A stretch of DNA of 64,000 bases, from assembly GCF_044987625.1 (NCBI RefSeq), contig NZ_JBJDSB010000003.1:1-64000 (forward strand). Direction: 5' to 3'. The notes beneath the pieces were generated by a model. It was not told where the DNA came from, made no database searches, and saw only the letters and a list, made by a program, of their open reading frames with translations. The DNA is from Desulfobaculum sp044987625. Lineage in GTDB: Bacteria > Desulfobacterota > Desulfovibrionia > Desulfovibrionales > Desulfovibrionaceae. Shown piece after piece: positions 42,812-52,484 of this stretch. Numbering within the stretch: position 1 is the first letter of the stretch; every line of letters starts with the position of its first letter. A program made the translations under genes and the position numbers.

Positions 42812-43162
42812 TTAGGCTTTGGCGGCGATGACGGTGAGCGGGTCCTCGTCGCTGGTGTCGGCAAAGAAGAATTCTTTATCAAAGGGGCCGACGTGTCCTT
42901 CTGCGGCCATGCGCTCAAAGAAGTTCAGGCGCGTGTAGCGGCGGGTGCGCTCCGGCGAGACCTTAAACTTTACGTAGTAGTCGAACTTGGGCATGGAGTG
43001 GCTGGACTCGGTGAGGTCGATGACCCTGTCCGCGAACTCGCACCAGCCGTGAGTCTGCCACGTGCCGTCCTTGAAAATCCAGCCGTGGACGACTTCGGTC
43101 TCGGGGTTTTCGCTCGCGGCCTCAAGGCAGGACTCGAAACTTGTGGGCTTGCGGTCGAACAT
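42812..43162 (-). CDS. Hypothetical protein
   Basis: The 116-residue soluble protein is rich in aromatic and charged residues (HGWIFKDGTWQTHGWCEFAD, then KFDYYVKFKV). No family recognised. The start at 43162 follows GGAGG at spacing 5; an open frame before it lacks a ribosome site. It lies 75 bp downstream of the hydantoinase/oxoprolinase gene on the same strand and may be co-transcribed with it. Confidence 0.7.
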   Translation of the reverse strand: MFDRKPTSFESCLEAASENPETEVVHGWIFKDGTWQTHGWCEFADRVIDLTESSHSMPKFDYYVKFKVSPERTRRYTRLNFFERMAAEGHVGPFDKEFFFADTSDEDPLTVIAAKA

Positions 43163-43237
43163 GAATACCTCCGTTGGCGTGTTGTCGGCGCTGTGGCCTG
43201 TGACGGTGTGCACGGGCGGGCATGGCCGCCGCGCGGT

Positions 43238-44887
43238 TTACTGGTCGGCCTTGGTGCCGATAAGGGCCGCGCCAAGGGCGTTGCCGACTTCAAAATGATC
43301 CGGGAAATGGATGGGCGCGCCAAGGCGCTGCGCCACTTCGGGCAGCAACATCCGGGCGGCTGCGCCAATGCCGACGATGGGCACGTTGAGGGCGGCGCTG
43401 AAGCGGACAAGGGACATGGAGTCCTTGCGGGCGATGAATTCGGCCATGCTTCCGCCAACTTCCTTGCGCACCACATGGTCGAGCAGGGCGTTTTCAATCT
43501 TGCGCTGGGCTGTGGTTATGACTGCTTCGCAAAAGGCCTCGGCGTCCATGCCGTGACGGCGGGCGAGAACCTCTGCCGCGGCCTTGGCCTGCGCGGTGTC
43601 GCCGATGCTCAGGCGACCGAGCACGTGCAGGGCGTCCGTTGGGGTGAAGCCGATTTCCGCCACCTGCTGGGCGCGGACAAGGCGCTGCAGGTGCGCGGAC
43701 AGCGCAATTTCGCTAAGGCCCGTGGCACGCATGAGGGATGCGGCAGACATGGGCCCGGCGCCGCTGAGAATTGTCAAAATGGGGTCGGCGGCGATGACGT
43801 CCGGCTCCGGCGCTTGGTCCATGGTGATGAGGCGCGAGGCGTCGCCAGTGTCCAACCACGACTCGGGAGCCGGGACGTTTGTGGCCATGCAAACGGGCAA
43901 AACGCGTGCTGGTCCAACGGCGATGGACCCCGCCGCTGTGGTGCGGACCTGCGAGTCTCCGCCGATGCCCACGGTGAACATTTCCACGGCTTCGACGTGC
44001 GTTTCCCATTGCCCTATGCGGCTGCCGCCCTTTTTGATGGTGGGCTGGCCTGCGCGGATGAGGGTGACGTCTGTGGTGGTGCCGCCAACGTCCACGATGA
44101 GGGCGTCGTCGCCGGGGGCGAAGGCCATGCCGTAATGGGCAGTGGCGGCGGGACCGCTGGCGAAGGTCTCGGCCGCGCGGCGCAGGGCGCTGTCTAGCGT
44201 CATGGGCGCGCCGTTGCCGCGCACGATGCGTACCGGACAGGTGAGGCCGTGTTCTGCAAGGGCGGCGCTGACGCCGTCGATGAATTCCTGCATGACGGGC
44301 ATAAGGCGGGCGTTGAGCACAGTTGTGGCGGCGCGCTCCTTCATGCCTGCCTTGCCGCTGACCTCGTGGGAGCAGAAGACGGGCTTGGGGTCCACCAGTT
44401 CGATGGCTTTGGCGGCCACCTGCTCATGCGTGGGATTGGCGTAGCTCATGGCCGCGCTGACGGCGTAGGCGTCCACATGGCCGCGCAGATTGCCCACGCC
44501 ATCGACGATGGCTTCCACGTCGAGGGGGGCTTCCTCCTTGCCGACGATGGAGTGCCCTCCGGCGGCGTATTGCACGGAGACGACGGGCAGGTCGAAGGCC
44601 TTGGTCATGCCGATGACGAACAGCCCCACGCGTGCGCCTTTGTCTTCCACCACGGCGTTGGTGGCGAGGGTGGTGGACACGGCGACCACATCCACCAGCT
44701 GGGGCGGAGTGGCGCTTTCGCGCATGACGCGGGACAGGGCGGACGACAGGCCGATACTGAGATTTTTGTGTGTGGTCGGTGTCTTGGCGGAGGCGACAAC
44801 GTCACCGGACGCGCGGTCCAGAAGAATGGCGTCCGTGTAGGTGCCGCCGGTATCGATGCCTATTGCATAGCCGTGTGTCTGTGTCAT
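43238..44887 (-). CDS. Hydantoinase/oxoprolinase-family protein
   Basis: The 549-residue protein has the actin-like ATPase fold of the HyuA family: YAIGIDTGGTYTDAILLD at the N-terminus, STTLATNAVVEDKGARV, FASGPAATAHYGMAF and LIVDVGGTTTDVTLIR. Such proteins act with a HyuB-type partner to open hydantoins or 5-oxoproline using ATP; related ones are acetone- or acetophenone-carboxylase subunits. No HyuB partner is encoded nearby. Start at 44887, with AAAGGA upstream. The substrate is not predictable. Confidence 0.88.
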   Translation of the reverse strand: MTQTHGYAIGIDTGGTYTDAILLDRASGDVVASAKTPTTHKNLSIGLSSALSRVMRESATPPQLVDVVAVSTTLATNAVVEDKGARVGLFVIGMTKAFDLPVVSVQYAAGGHSIVGKEEAPLDVEAIVDGVGNLRGHVDAYAVSAAMSYANPTHEQVAAKAIELVDPKPVFCSHEVSGKAGMKERAATTVLNARLMPVMQEFIDGVSAALAEHGLTCPVRIVRGNGAPMTLDSALRRAAETFASGPAATAHYGMAFAPGDDALIVDVGGTTTDVTLIRAGQPTIKKGGSRIGQWETHVEAVEMFTVGIGGDSQVRTTAAGSIAVGPARVLPVCMATNVPAPESWLDTGDASRLITMDQAPEPDVIAADPILTILSGAGPMSAASLMRATGLSEIALSAHLQRLVRAQQVAEIGFTPTDALHVLGRLSIGDTAQAKAAAEVLARRHGMDAEAFCEAVITTAQRKIENALLDHVVRKEVGGSMAEFIARKDSMSLVRFSAALNVPIVGIGAAARMLLPEVAQRLGAPIHFPDHFEVGNALGAALIGTKADQ

Positions 44888-45278
44888 GATGAATCCTTTG
44901 CCGTTTTCGTGGTCTGTGACGGCTGTATGTGCAGTACGTGGTGATACTGCCAAGGCGCGCGGTTGGCAACCGTGCATCGTGAAAAATCGGCCAAGCGGGC
45001 GGATGGGAGCGGATTTTCACGCTATGCGGGGTTTTGTGGCGTATAGATCAGGCTCTTTTTTGTGGAAGGGATACACTGTTTGGGGTAAGGGAAGTTTGGA
45101 AAATTTCCCTAAGTATTGGTGAGCTATTGACGAGTGGCGCAAAATCTACTAATTGGCGCGCTCCATCATATCGGGCAGGCGTGGGCGGCGGTTTCGGCGC
45201 AGTGTAACACTGGCGCGAACAGCCACCCTGTGCGGCTTTTCCCCGAAAAGTTCCGATGGGTAAGGAGGGTGCTGCGAT
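44888..45278. other. Intergenic region before the spermidine operon
   Basis: About 390 bp between divergent genes. No gene seen. AT content rises around 45050-45150, which should contain the speA promoter, and a 23-bp palindrome lies there. Confidence 0.5.
45088..45110. promoter_or_regulatory. Palindrome upstream of speA
   Basis: AGGGAA (45088-45093) pairs with TTCCCT (45105-45110), and further GTT/AAT-type symmetry lies inside. It sits about 170 bp before the speA start. A regulator site is plausible but unproven. Confidence 0.35.
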
Positions 45279-47201
45279 ATGGCAAAGAAACCCGTGCTTG
45301 AGCAGTGGAACGCAACGTGTTCCGCCGACCTGTATGGCGTCAATAACTGGGGCAGTGGGTACTTTGGTGTGTCCGACTCCGGCGACGCCGTCATCACCCC
45401 GTTTGCAGAACGCGGCCCGGCCGTCTCCATCCCCGAGGTCATCAAGGGCCTTAAGGAGCGGGGCATGGACCTGCCCGTGCTTCTGCGCATCGAAAATATT
45501 CTCGATTCCCAAATTTCCGTCCTGCACGACTGCTTTAACCACGCCATGCGCGACCTTGAATACCAAGGCGAATTCCGTGGCGTGTACCCCATCAAGGTGA
45601 ACCAGCAGGAGCAGGTGGTGGAGCGCATCACCGAATACGGCGAGCCGCATCACCATGGCCTTGAGGTGGGCAGCAAGCCCGAACTCATCGCCGCGCTGTC
45701 CTACCTGCATGACCGCGAGGCCTGCATCGTCTGCAATGGCTACAAGGACCGCGAATTCGTGGACCTTGCCCTTTATGCCAACAAGATGGGCTATAACTGC
45801 ATCCTCGTCCTTGAAATGCCGAGTGAGCTGGCGCTTATTCTGGAGCGTTCGCGCGCGCTGGGCATCCGGCCGCGCATGGGCATCCGCATCAAGCTGGCGG
45901 CCCGCGCCGGTGGGCACTGGACCGAGTCCGGCGGCGACCTGTCCATCTTTGGCCTGTCCACGGCCGAGGTCGTTGACGTGGTGGACGAGCTGCGAAAGCA
46001 CGACATGCTGGACTGCATGCACCTGCTGCACTTCCACCTTGGCTCGCAGATTCCGAATATCCGCGACATCCGAAACGCCCTGCGCGAGGCCTGCCGGGTC
46101 TATGCCGGGCTGGTGGATGAAGGCGCGGCCATGGGCTATCTGGACCTTGGCGGCGGGCTTGCCGTGGACTACGACGGCTCGCACACAAACTTCCTGTCCA
46201 GCCGCAACTACACCCTTGGCGAATACTGCGCCGACGTGGTGGAAACCGTGATGAGCATTCTGGATGAGCGTGACATTGCGCATCCGCACATCATTACGGA
46301 GTCCGGCCGCGCTACGGTGGCGTACTACTCCGTGCTGTTGTTTGAGATTTTGGACGCCAGTCGCCTTGAGGACCGGGCCATCCCCATCGACCTGCCCGAG
46401 GACTGCCCCGAGCCGACGGAGAACCTGCTTGAGGTCTACCGCTCCATCTCGCTCAAGAACCTGCAGGAGTGCTACAACGACGCCATTTTTTACCGCGATG
46501 AAATCCGCCAGATGTTCCGCATGGGCACCTGCTCCCTGCGCGAGCGCTCCGTTGCGGAATCCCTGTTCTGGGCCATCATCAAGGAAATTGCCGCGCGCGT
46601 GGACGAGGTGAAGCGCCCCACCAAGGAACTGGCGGGCATTCAGGATTCACTGGCCAGCATCTACTACGCGAATATGAGCATTTTCCAGTCTCTGCCGGAT
46701 TCGTGGGCCATTGACCATCTGTTCCCGGTCATGCCTGTGCACCGTATGGACGAACAGCCCACCGAAAAGGTGGTGCTGGCGGACATTACCTGTGACTGCG
46801 ACGGCAAGCTGGACCGCTTTATCGACGAACGCGGCGTCCGACGCACGCTGGACGTGCACGACCTGCGCAAGGGCGAGCCTTATTACATGGGCGCCTTCCT
46901 CGTCGGCGCGTATCAGGAGACGCTGGGCGACCTGCATAACCTTTTTGGCGACACCAACGTCGCCTCCATCCATATCAATGAGGACGGTTCGTTTGACTTC
47001 GTGCGGGAGCTCGATGGAGATTCCGTGGCTGACGTGCTGTCCTACGTCGAGTATGATCCGAAGATGGTCCTGGAGCGCTTCCGCAACGTGGCGGAGCGTG
47101 GCATCCGGGAGGGGCGCATTACCCCTCAGGACAGATACGCCATCATGAAGGCCTTTGAACAGGGCCTGAGAGGATCGACCTATCTGAACGGCTTGCGATA
47201 G
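45279..47201 (+). CDS. speA: Biosynthetic arginine decarboxylase
   Basis: SpeA converts arginine to agmatine with PLP. The 640-residue chain has the family start (WNATCSADLYGVNNWGSGYF), RGVYPIKVNQQ with the PLP lysine, GLEVGSKPEL, a HFHLGSQIPNI motif, LDLGGGLAVDYDGS, and C-terminal GTCSLRERSVAESLFW with the catalytic-type cysteine. The length matches bacterial SpeA. TAAGGAGG precedes the ATG. It is the first gene of a four-gene operon that leads from arginine to spermidine. Confidence 0.95.
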   Translation: MAKKPVLEQWNATCSADLYGVNNWGSGYFGVSDSGDAVITPFAERGPAVSIPEVIKGLKERGMDLPVLLRIENILDSQISVLHDCFNHAMRDLEYQGEFRGVYPIKVNQQEQVVERITEYGEPHHHGLEVGSKPELIAALSYLHDREACIVCNGYKDREFVDLALYANKMGYNCILVLEMPSELALILERSRALGIRPRMGIRIKLAARAGGHWTESGGDLSIFGLSTAEVVDVVDELRKHDMLDCMHLLHFHLGSQIPNIRDIRNALREACRVYAGLVDEGAAMGYLDLGGGLAVDYDGSHTNFLSSRNYTLGEYCADVVETVMSILDERDIAHPHIITESGRATVAYYSVLLFEILDASRLEDRAIPIDLPEDCPEPTENLLEVYRSISLKNLQECYNDAIFYRDEIRQMFRMGTCSLRERSVAESLFWAIIKEIAARVDEVKRPTKELAGIQDSLASIYYANMSIFQSLPDSWAIDHLFPVMPVHRMDEQPTEKVVLADITCDCDGKLDRFIDERGVRRTLDVHDLRKGEPYYMGAFLVGAYQETLGDLHNLFGDTNVASIHINEDGSFDFVRELDGDSVADVLSYVEYDPKMVLERFRNVAERGIREGRITPQDRYAIMKAFEQGLRGSTYLNGLR

Positions 47202-47233
47202 CACAATCCCTTTTGACAAGGAGGGACACAAGG

Positions 47234-48412
47234 ATGTCCAGAGTACTCATCGTCGGCGCTGGCGGTGTGGGTCAGGTTGTGGCTCACAAATGCGCGCAGC
47301 TTCCCGAAGTGTTTCACGAAATATGTCTTGCCAGCCGCACCGTCTCCAAATGTGACGCCATTGCTGCGCAGCTTCCCCGCCCCATCCGCACCGCACAGGT
47401 GGACGCGGACAACGTCCCCGAGATGGTGGCGCTGATCAACGACTTTAAGCCGGACCTCGTATTGAACGTGGCCCTGCCGTATCAGGACCTGAATATCATG
47501 GACGCCTGCCTTGAGACCGGCGTCCACTACCTCGACACGGCCAATTATGAGCCGCTGGACGAGGCCAAGTTTGAATACAAGTGGCAGTGGGCCTATCAGG
47601 ACCGCTTCCGCGAAAAGGGCCTGATGGCGCTTCTTGGCAGTGGCTTCGACCCCGGCGTGACCAACGTCTTCTGCGCTTATGCCCAGAAGCACCACTTTGA
47701 TGAAATCCACCAGCTGGACATCATCGACTGCAACGCGGGCGACCATGGCAAGCATTTTGCCACCAACTTCAATCCGGAAATCAATATCCGTGAAGTGACC
47801 GCGCGTGGCCGCTACTGGGAGCGCGGCGAATGGGTGGAGACCGATCCGCTGTCCTGGTCCATGTCCTATGACTTCCCCGAGGGCATTGGCCCCAAGAAGT
47901 GCTACCTCATGTACCACGAGGAGCTGGAGTCGCTGGTGCAGAACCTGCGCGGCATCCGTCGCGCCCGCTTCTGGATGACCTTCTCCGACAACTACCTGAA
48001 GCATCTGGAAGTGCTGGAGAACATCGGCATGACCCGCATCGACGCCGTGGAGCACAACGGCTGCGAAATCGTGCCGTTGCAATTCCTTAAGACGCTGCTG
48101 CCGGACCCGGCTTCCCTCGGCCCGGACACCAAGGGCCGCACCTGCATCGGCTGCCTGATGCGCGGTGTGAAGGACGGCAAGGAAAAGCAGGTCTACGTGT
48201 ACAACATCTGCGACCATCAGGACGCCTACCGCGAGGTGAAGTCGCAGGCCGTGTCGTACACCACGGGCGTGCCCGCCATGATTGGCGCGGCCATGATGTT
48301 GACCGGCAAGTGGAAGGGCGAGGGCGTCTTCAACATGGAAGAGTTCGACCCCGACCCGTTCATGGATATGCTGAATACACACGGCCTGCCATGGAAAGAG
48401 ATCATCTCCTAG
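47234..48412 (+). CDS. Carboxyspermidine/carboxynorspermidine dehydrogenase (saccharopine dehydrogenase-like)
   Basis: The 392-residue enzyme starts MSRVLIVGAGGVGQVVAHKC, an NAD(P) Rossmann loop, followed by VLNVALPYQDLNIMDACL, GFDPGVTNVFCAY and SYTTGVPAMIGAAMM, the pattern of the carboxynorspermidine-synthase branch of saccharopine dehydrogenases. It would join putrescine and aspartate semialdehyde into carboxyspermidine. AAGGAGG fits the ATG at 47234; a TTG at 47213 is open but lies over that site. Its end overlaps the next gene by 22 bp. Confidence 0.92.
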   Translation: MSRVLIVGAGGVGQVVAHKCAQLPEVFHEICLASRTVSKCDAIAAQLPRPIRTAQVDADNVPEMVALINDFKPDLVLNVALPYQDLNIMDACLETGVHYLDTANYEPLDEAKFEYKWQWAYQDRFREKGLMALLGSGFDPGVTNVFCAYAQKHHFDEIHQLDIIDCNAGDHGKHFATNFNPEINIREVTARGRYWERGEWVETDPLSWSMSYDFPEGIGPKKCYLMYHEELESLVQNLRGIRRARFWMTFSDNYLKHLEVLENIGMTRIDAVEHNGCEIVPLQFLKTLLPDPASLGPDTKGRTCIGCLMRGVKDGKEKQVYVYNICDHQDAYREVKSQAVSYTTGVPAMIGAAMMLTGKWKGEGVFNMEEFDPDPFMDMLNTHGLPWKEIIS

Positions 48413-49545
48413 CCGCGTTGGAGCGCGTCCCCGCCACGCCATGCTTTGTGGTGGACGAGGCGCTCCTGCGCCGCAACCTGTCGGTGCTGGACACCGTCCA
48501 GCGCCGGACAGGGGCCAAGATTCTGTTGGCCCTCAAGGGGTTTGCCATGTTCAGCGCGTTTCCGCTGTTGCGGGACGCGCTGCATGGCGTCTGCGCCAGC
48601 TCCCCGCACGAGGCGCGCCTTGGCCGCGAGGAATTCGGGCGCGAGGTGCACGCCTTTGCCGCCGCCTATTCCGAAGCGGATATGCGCGAGCTGGTCACCC
48701 TGTGCGATCATATTTCCTTCAACTCCTTTGCTCAGTACCGGCGCTTCAAGCCGTTGGTGGCCGCCGCGCCCGTACCCATTGAGTGCGCCATCCGCGTGAA
48801 TCCGGAGCACTCCGAGGGCGCTGTGCCCATCTATGACCCGTGCTCCCCCGGCTCGCGCCTTGGCGTGCGTCTGCGTGATTTTGAGCCGGACGCCCTTGGC
48901 GGCATCTCCGGTCTGCATTTTCACACGCTGTGTGAGCAGAATGCGGATTCGCTGGATCGCACCCTTGCGGCGTTTGAGGCTTCATTCGGTCCGCATCTGC
49001 ACGGCATGAAGTGGCTGAACATGGGCGGTGGGCACCACATCACGCGCGAGGATTACGACGTGGACCTGCTGTGCCGCCTCATCAACGGCGTGCGCGAGCG
49101 CTACGGCGTTGGCGTCTATCTTGAACCCGGCGAAGCCGTGGCGCTGGATACCGGTTTCCTCGTCGCCACGGTGCTGGACGTCATCAACGCGGATATGCCC
49201 GTCGCCATTCTCGATGCCTCCGCCGCCGCGCATATGCCCGATGTGTTGGAGATGCCGTACCGTCCAGACGTCATCGGTTCCGGTCAGCCTGCGGAAAAGG
49301 CGTGGACGTGCCGCCTTGCCGGGCATTCCTGCCTTGCGGGCGACGTGATAGGCGAGTACTCCTTCGACCGCCCGCTGCGCCCCGGTGACAGGCTCATATT
49401 TACGGATATGGCCCACTACAGCATGGTGAAGACCAACACCTTCAACGGCCTTAAGCTGCCCTCCATCGCCCTGCGGCGCACGGACGGGACGCTGGAGGTC
49501 GTGCGCGAGTTCGGGTACGAGGACTACAAGACCCGCCTGTCCTGA
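48391..49545 (+). CDS. nspC: Carboxyspermidine/carboxynorspermidine decarboxylase
   Basis: The PLP-dependent, fold type III decarboxylase of 384 residues removes the carboxylate from carboxyspermidine to give spermidine. Motifs: TPCFVVDEALLRRNL, KILLALKGFAMFSAF with the PLP lysine, GLHFHTLCEQN, LNMGGGHHITREDY, YLEPGEAVALDTG and CLAGDVIGEYSF with the catalytic cysteine. The start overlaps the dehydrogenase gene, which shows coupling. A GC-rich hairpin (GGGCGGCG / CGCCGCCC) at 49571-49598 separates it from speB. Confidence 0.93.
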   Translation: MERDHLLAALERVPATPCFVVDEALLRRNLSVLDTVQRRTGAKILLALKGFAMFSAFPLLRDALHGVCASSPHEARLGREEFGREVHAFAAAYSEADMRELVTLCDHISFNSFAQYRRFKPLVAAAPVPIECAIRVNPEHSEGAVPIYDPCSPGSRLGVRLRDFEPDALGGISGLHFHTLCEQNADSLDRTLAAFEASFGPHLHGMKWLNMGGGHHITREDYDVDLLCRLINGVRERYGVGVYLEPGEAVALDTGFLVATVLDVINADMPVAILDASAAAHMPDVLEMPYRPDVIGSGQPAEKAWTCRLAGHSCLAGDVIGEYSFDRPLRPGDRLIFTDMAHYSMVKTNTFNGLKLPSIALRRTDGTLEVVREFGYEDYKTRLS

Positions 49546-49644
49546 CCGTTTTGCGTTCAGGCGCGGGCATGGGCGGCGCTTTTTCATTTTCGCCGCCCCA
49601 AACGCCAACGACCATATCGACCAGCGAAACAAGGAGCAGAGCCG

Positions 49645-50520
49645 TTGAGCGGACTTTATCCTGATTTTATGGCCACAGACCTGGAACCCACCGCTCCGGG
49701 CGAGAGCCTGTTTCATATCATCCCCGTTCCCTACGAAAAGACCGTCTCCTATGGCGGCGGGACCGTTGACGGGCCACAGGCCATTCTTGAGGCCTCGGAC
49801 CAACTGGAAATGTGGGACGGCTTTTCCGTGCCCGCCCGCCGTGGTATCGTCACGCACGACGCCGTCGAGTGCTCCGGCGCGGCAAAGACCGTTATGGACC
49901 GCATCGCCGACGCCGTGAAGACCGTGCGCGGCCATAACGGCATGCCCGTCGTCCTTGGCGGCGAGCACACCGTCACCCTCGGCGCGCTGCGCACCCTTGC
50001 CGAGGAGCACGGCACCTTTGGCATTGTGCAGTTCGACGCCCACGCCGACCTGCGCGACAGCTACGAAGGGTCGCCCTACAGCCACGCCTGCGTTATGCGC
50101 CGCGCCGTGGCCGACCTCGGACTGCCCCTTTTCCAGCTTGGTGTTCGCGCCCTGTGCGAAGAGGAAGTCGAGTACCGCCGCGAGCAAGGCATAGGCCACA
50201 TCGACGGCTGGGAACTCGGTACCATGCCCTTCCCCCGCGCGCTGCTCCCCGAAGGATTCCCCGACAAAATTTACGTCACCTTCGATGTGGATGGCCTTGA
50301 TACCTCCATCATGCCCGCCACAGGCACCCCCGTGCCCGGCGGCATTATGTGGCATCAAGCCATGCAGCTGTTGCGCATGGCCATTCGCGGACGCCGCGTT
50401 CTCGGCTTCGACGTCGTCGAACTCGCCCCCATCCGCGACATGCACGCCTGCGACTTCACCGCCGCGCAGCTCGTCTACAACATCATGGGCATCATCGACC
50501 GTGACGCCGTGTTGCCCTAA
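49645..50520 (+). CDS. speB: Agmatinase
   Basis: The 291-residue arginase-family hydrolase splits agmatine into putrescine and urea. Metal-binding motifs are complete: VVLGGEHTVTLG, VQFDAHADLRD and TFDVDGLDTSIMP. The start is TTG at 49645 with AAGGAG at spacing 8; the next ATG lies 24 bases later. It supplies the putrescine needed by the carboxyspermidine dehydrogenase in the same operon. A terminator follows 27 bp after the stop. Confidence 0.95.
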   Translation: MSGLYPDFMATDLEPTAPGESLFHIIPVPYEKTVSYGGGTVDGPQAILEASDQLEMWDGFSVPARRGIVTHDAVECSGAAKTVMDRIADAVKTVRGHNGMPVVLGGEHTVTLGALRTLAEEHGTFGIVQFDAHADLRDSYEGSPYSHACVMRRAVADLGLPLFQLGVRALCEEEVEYRREQGIGHIDGWELGTMPFPRALLPEGFPDKIYVTFDVDGLDTSIMPATGTPVPGGIMWHQAMQLLRMAIRGRRVLGFDVVELAPIRDMHACDFTAAQLVYNIMGIIDRDAVLP

Positions 50521-50546
50521 GCCGGGCGCGCCCCTTGGACAAAAGA

Positions 50547-50578
50547 AAAGGCCGACGATGGATTCGTCGGCCTTTTTC
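50547..50578 (+). terminator. Terminator of the spermidine operon
   Basis: AAAGGCCGACGA / TCGTCGGCCTTT stem with a GGAT-like loop, followed by TTTTTCTTTTTT. Confidence 0.88.
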
Positions 50579-50617
50579 TTTTTTCGGGAGGAAGAGGCGG
50601 ACGGGGAGAGGGGAAAT

Positions 50618-50841
50618 TGCTCCGCAGGGTTAAGGGCCGTGGGCCCTTAACAATCCCTTTTATACGCCAGTAATGCGTTCCGGACACGCGGTCTCTATCT
50701 GGCCCCGGCGTTGGTGCCACGCCCACGCGGGCAACTCCCCCAACGTGAAGAAACGGCCACCCAACCCTTTTTTCGGGCTGGCTTCCAGCTCGAAAACCTC
50801 GGGATTTTTAAGGGGTCGCACCCCTTAAACCGCCGGAGGCA
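50618..50841 (-). repeat. 225-bp inverted-repeat element, copy 5
   Basis: Same element as at 36142 and 41000 but in the opposite orientation: plus-strand order TGCTCCGCAGGGTTAAGGG ... CCGCCGGAGGCA. It begins 40 bp after the speB terminator. Its right-hand terminus carries the CTGCGGAGCA variant, as in copy 1. Confidence 0.86.
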
Positions 50842-50885
50842 TCCTCTTGCCCCCGGCATAACGACCCGGCCCGGCACAAAGAAAT

Positions 50886-51110
50886 TGCTCCGCAGGGTTA
50901 AGGGCCGTGGGCCCTTAACGATCCCATTTATACGCCAGGAATGCGTTCCGGACACGCGGTCTCTATCAGGCCCCGGCGTTGGTGCCACCCCCACACGGGC
51001 AACTCCCCCAACGTGGAGGAAAAGGCCACCCACCCCCTTTTTCGGGCTGGCTTCCAGCCCGAAAACCTCGGGATTTTTAAGGGGTCGCACCCCTTAAACC
51101 GCCGGAGGCA
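50886..51110 (-). repeat. 225-bp inverted-repeat element, copy 6
   Basis: Head-to-tail with copy 5 at a period of 268 bp. The spacer CGACCCGGCCC follows both. The element ends 47 bp before the stop codon of the superoxide dismutase gene. Confidence 0.86.
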
Positions 51111-51156
51111 TCCTCTTGACCCCGGCATAACGACCCGGCCCATCCACGCGCACCCG

Positions 51157-51933
<777 letters not shown>

Positions 51934-52009
51934 AGGGCCTCCTTGGGCTTTGCATGGTGCTGAGCACGGATTCTTCAATCGTAGCCCATCAGGATGATGA
52001 CGCAACAAA

Positions 52010-52045
52010 AAAACCGGCCGGACGTGAAGGCGTCTGGCCGGTTTT
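52010..52045 (-). terminator. Terminator of the zinc-ribbon/TRAP transcript
   Basis: AAAACCGGCC(G)GACG pairs with CGTC(T)GGCCGGTTTT; on the minus strand the stem is followed by T-rich sequence just after the zinc-ribbon gene. Confidence 0.85.
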
Positions 52046-52060
52046 GCGTTGCGTGAGGGG

Positions 52061-52462
52061 TTATTCCGTTGGCACGTGGTAGTTTTTGACGAAGGCCTTG
52101 ACGCGGCGCTGAATGCGTATGGTGCGCCCGATGAGCTCGGCAAGGCCGAAGAGCGCAATGGAGAGGATGAGCGAGAAGAGGAGAAAGCCGCACCCGCCGA
52201 GGATGAACAGCAGGTTGATTTCATCGTTTGGGCTGTCCGTTTGCCAGAGGAAGGTGATGCACCCGATGGTCCCGAGGAGCCATGACAGATGCGCCACCAC
52301 GGTCAGAATGTGTTCCATGGGCAGACGTGAGATGGGGTTGACCATCTTGTAGCCCACAAAGTCCTCGCTGCCGCATTTGGGGCACTCGCGGTAGCTTTTG
52401 CTGAAGGTCTCGCCGCAGACTTCGCACTGGAACATCTTTTTAACGATGGTACGTGTGGGCAT
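52061..52462 (-). CDS. Small zinc-ribbon membrane protein
   Basis: The 133-residue protein starts with a zinc ribbon (MFQCEVCGETFSKSYRECPK, CxxC then CxxC) and continues with two membrane helices (about 52-75 and 84-110) and a basic tail. No named family recognised. It lies 22 bp downstream of the TRAP permease gene and ends at a terminator, so it is the last gene of that transcript and may assist the transporter. Confidence 0.75.
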   Translation of the reverse strand: MPTRTIVKKMFQCEVCGETFSKSYRECPKCGSEDFVGYKMVNPISRLPMEHILTVVAHLSWLLGTIGCITFLWQTDSPNDEINLLFILGGCGFLLFSLILSIALFGLAELIGRTIRIQRRVKAFVKNYHVPTE

Positions 52463-52484
52463 GAGTGTGCTCCTGTGTTGGCGG

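Noticed and set aside
42812..43213. Longer form of the hypothetical gene starting at 43213
   Set aside because: GGAGG lies before the ATG at 43162, while the longer start has no ribosome site.
36111..51141. CRISPR array made of the repeated 225-bp units
   Set aside because: The units are far too long, come only in pairs, have no short spacers and are accompanied by no cas genes.
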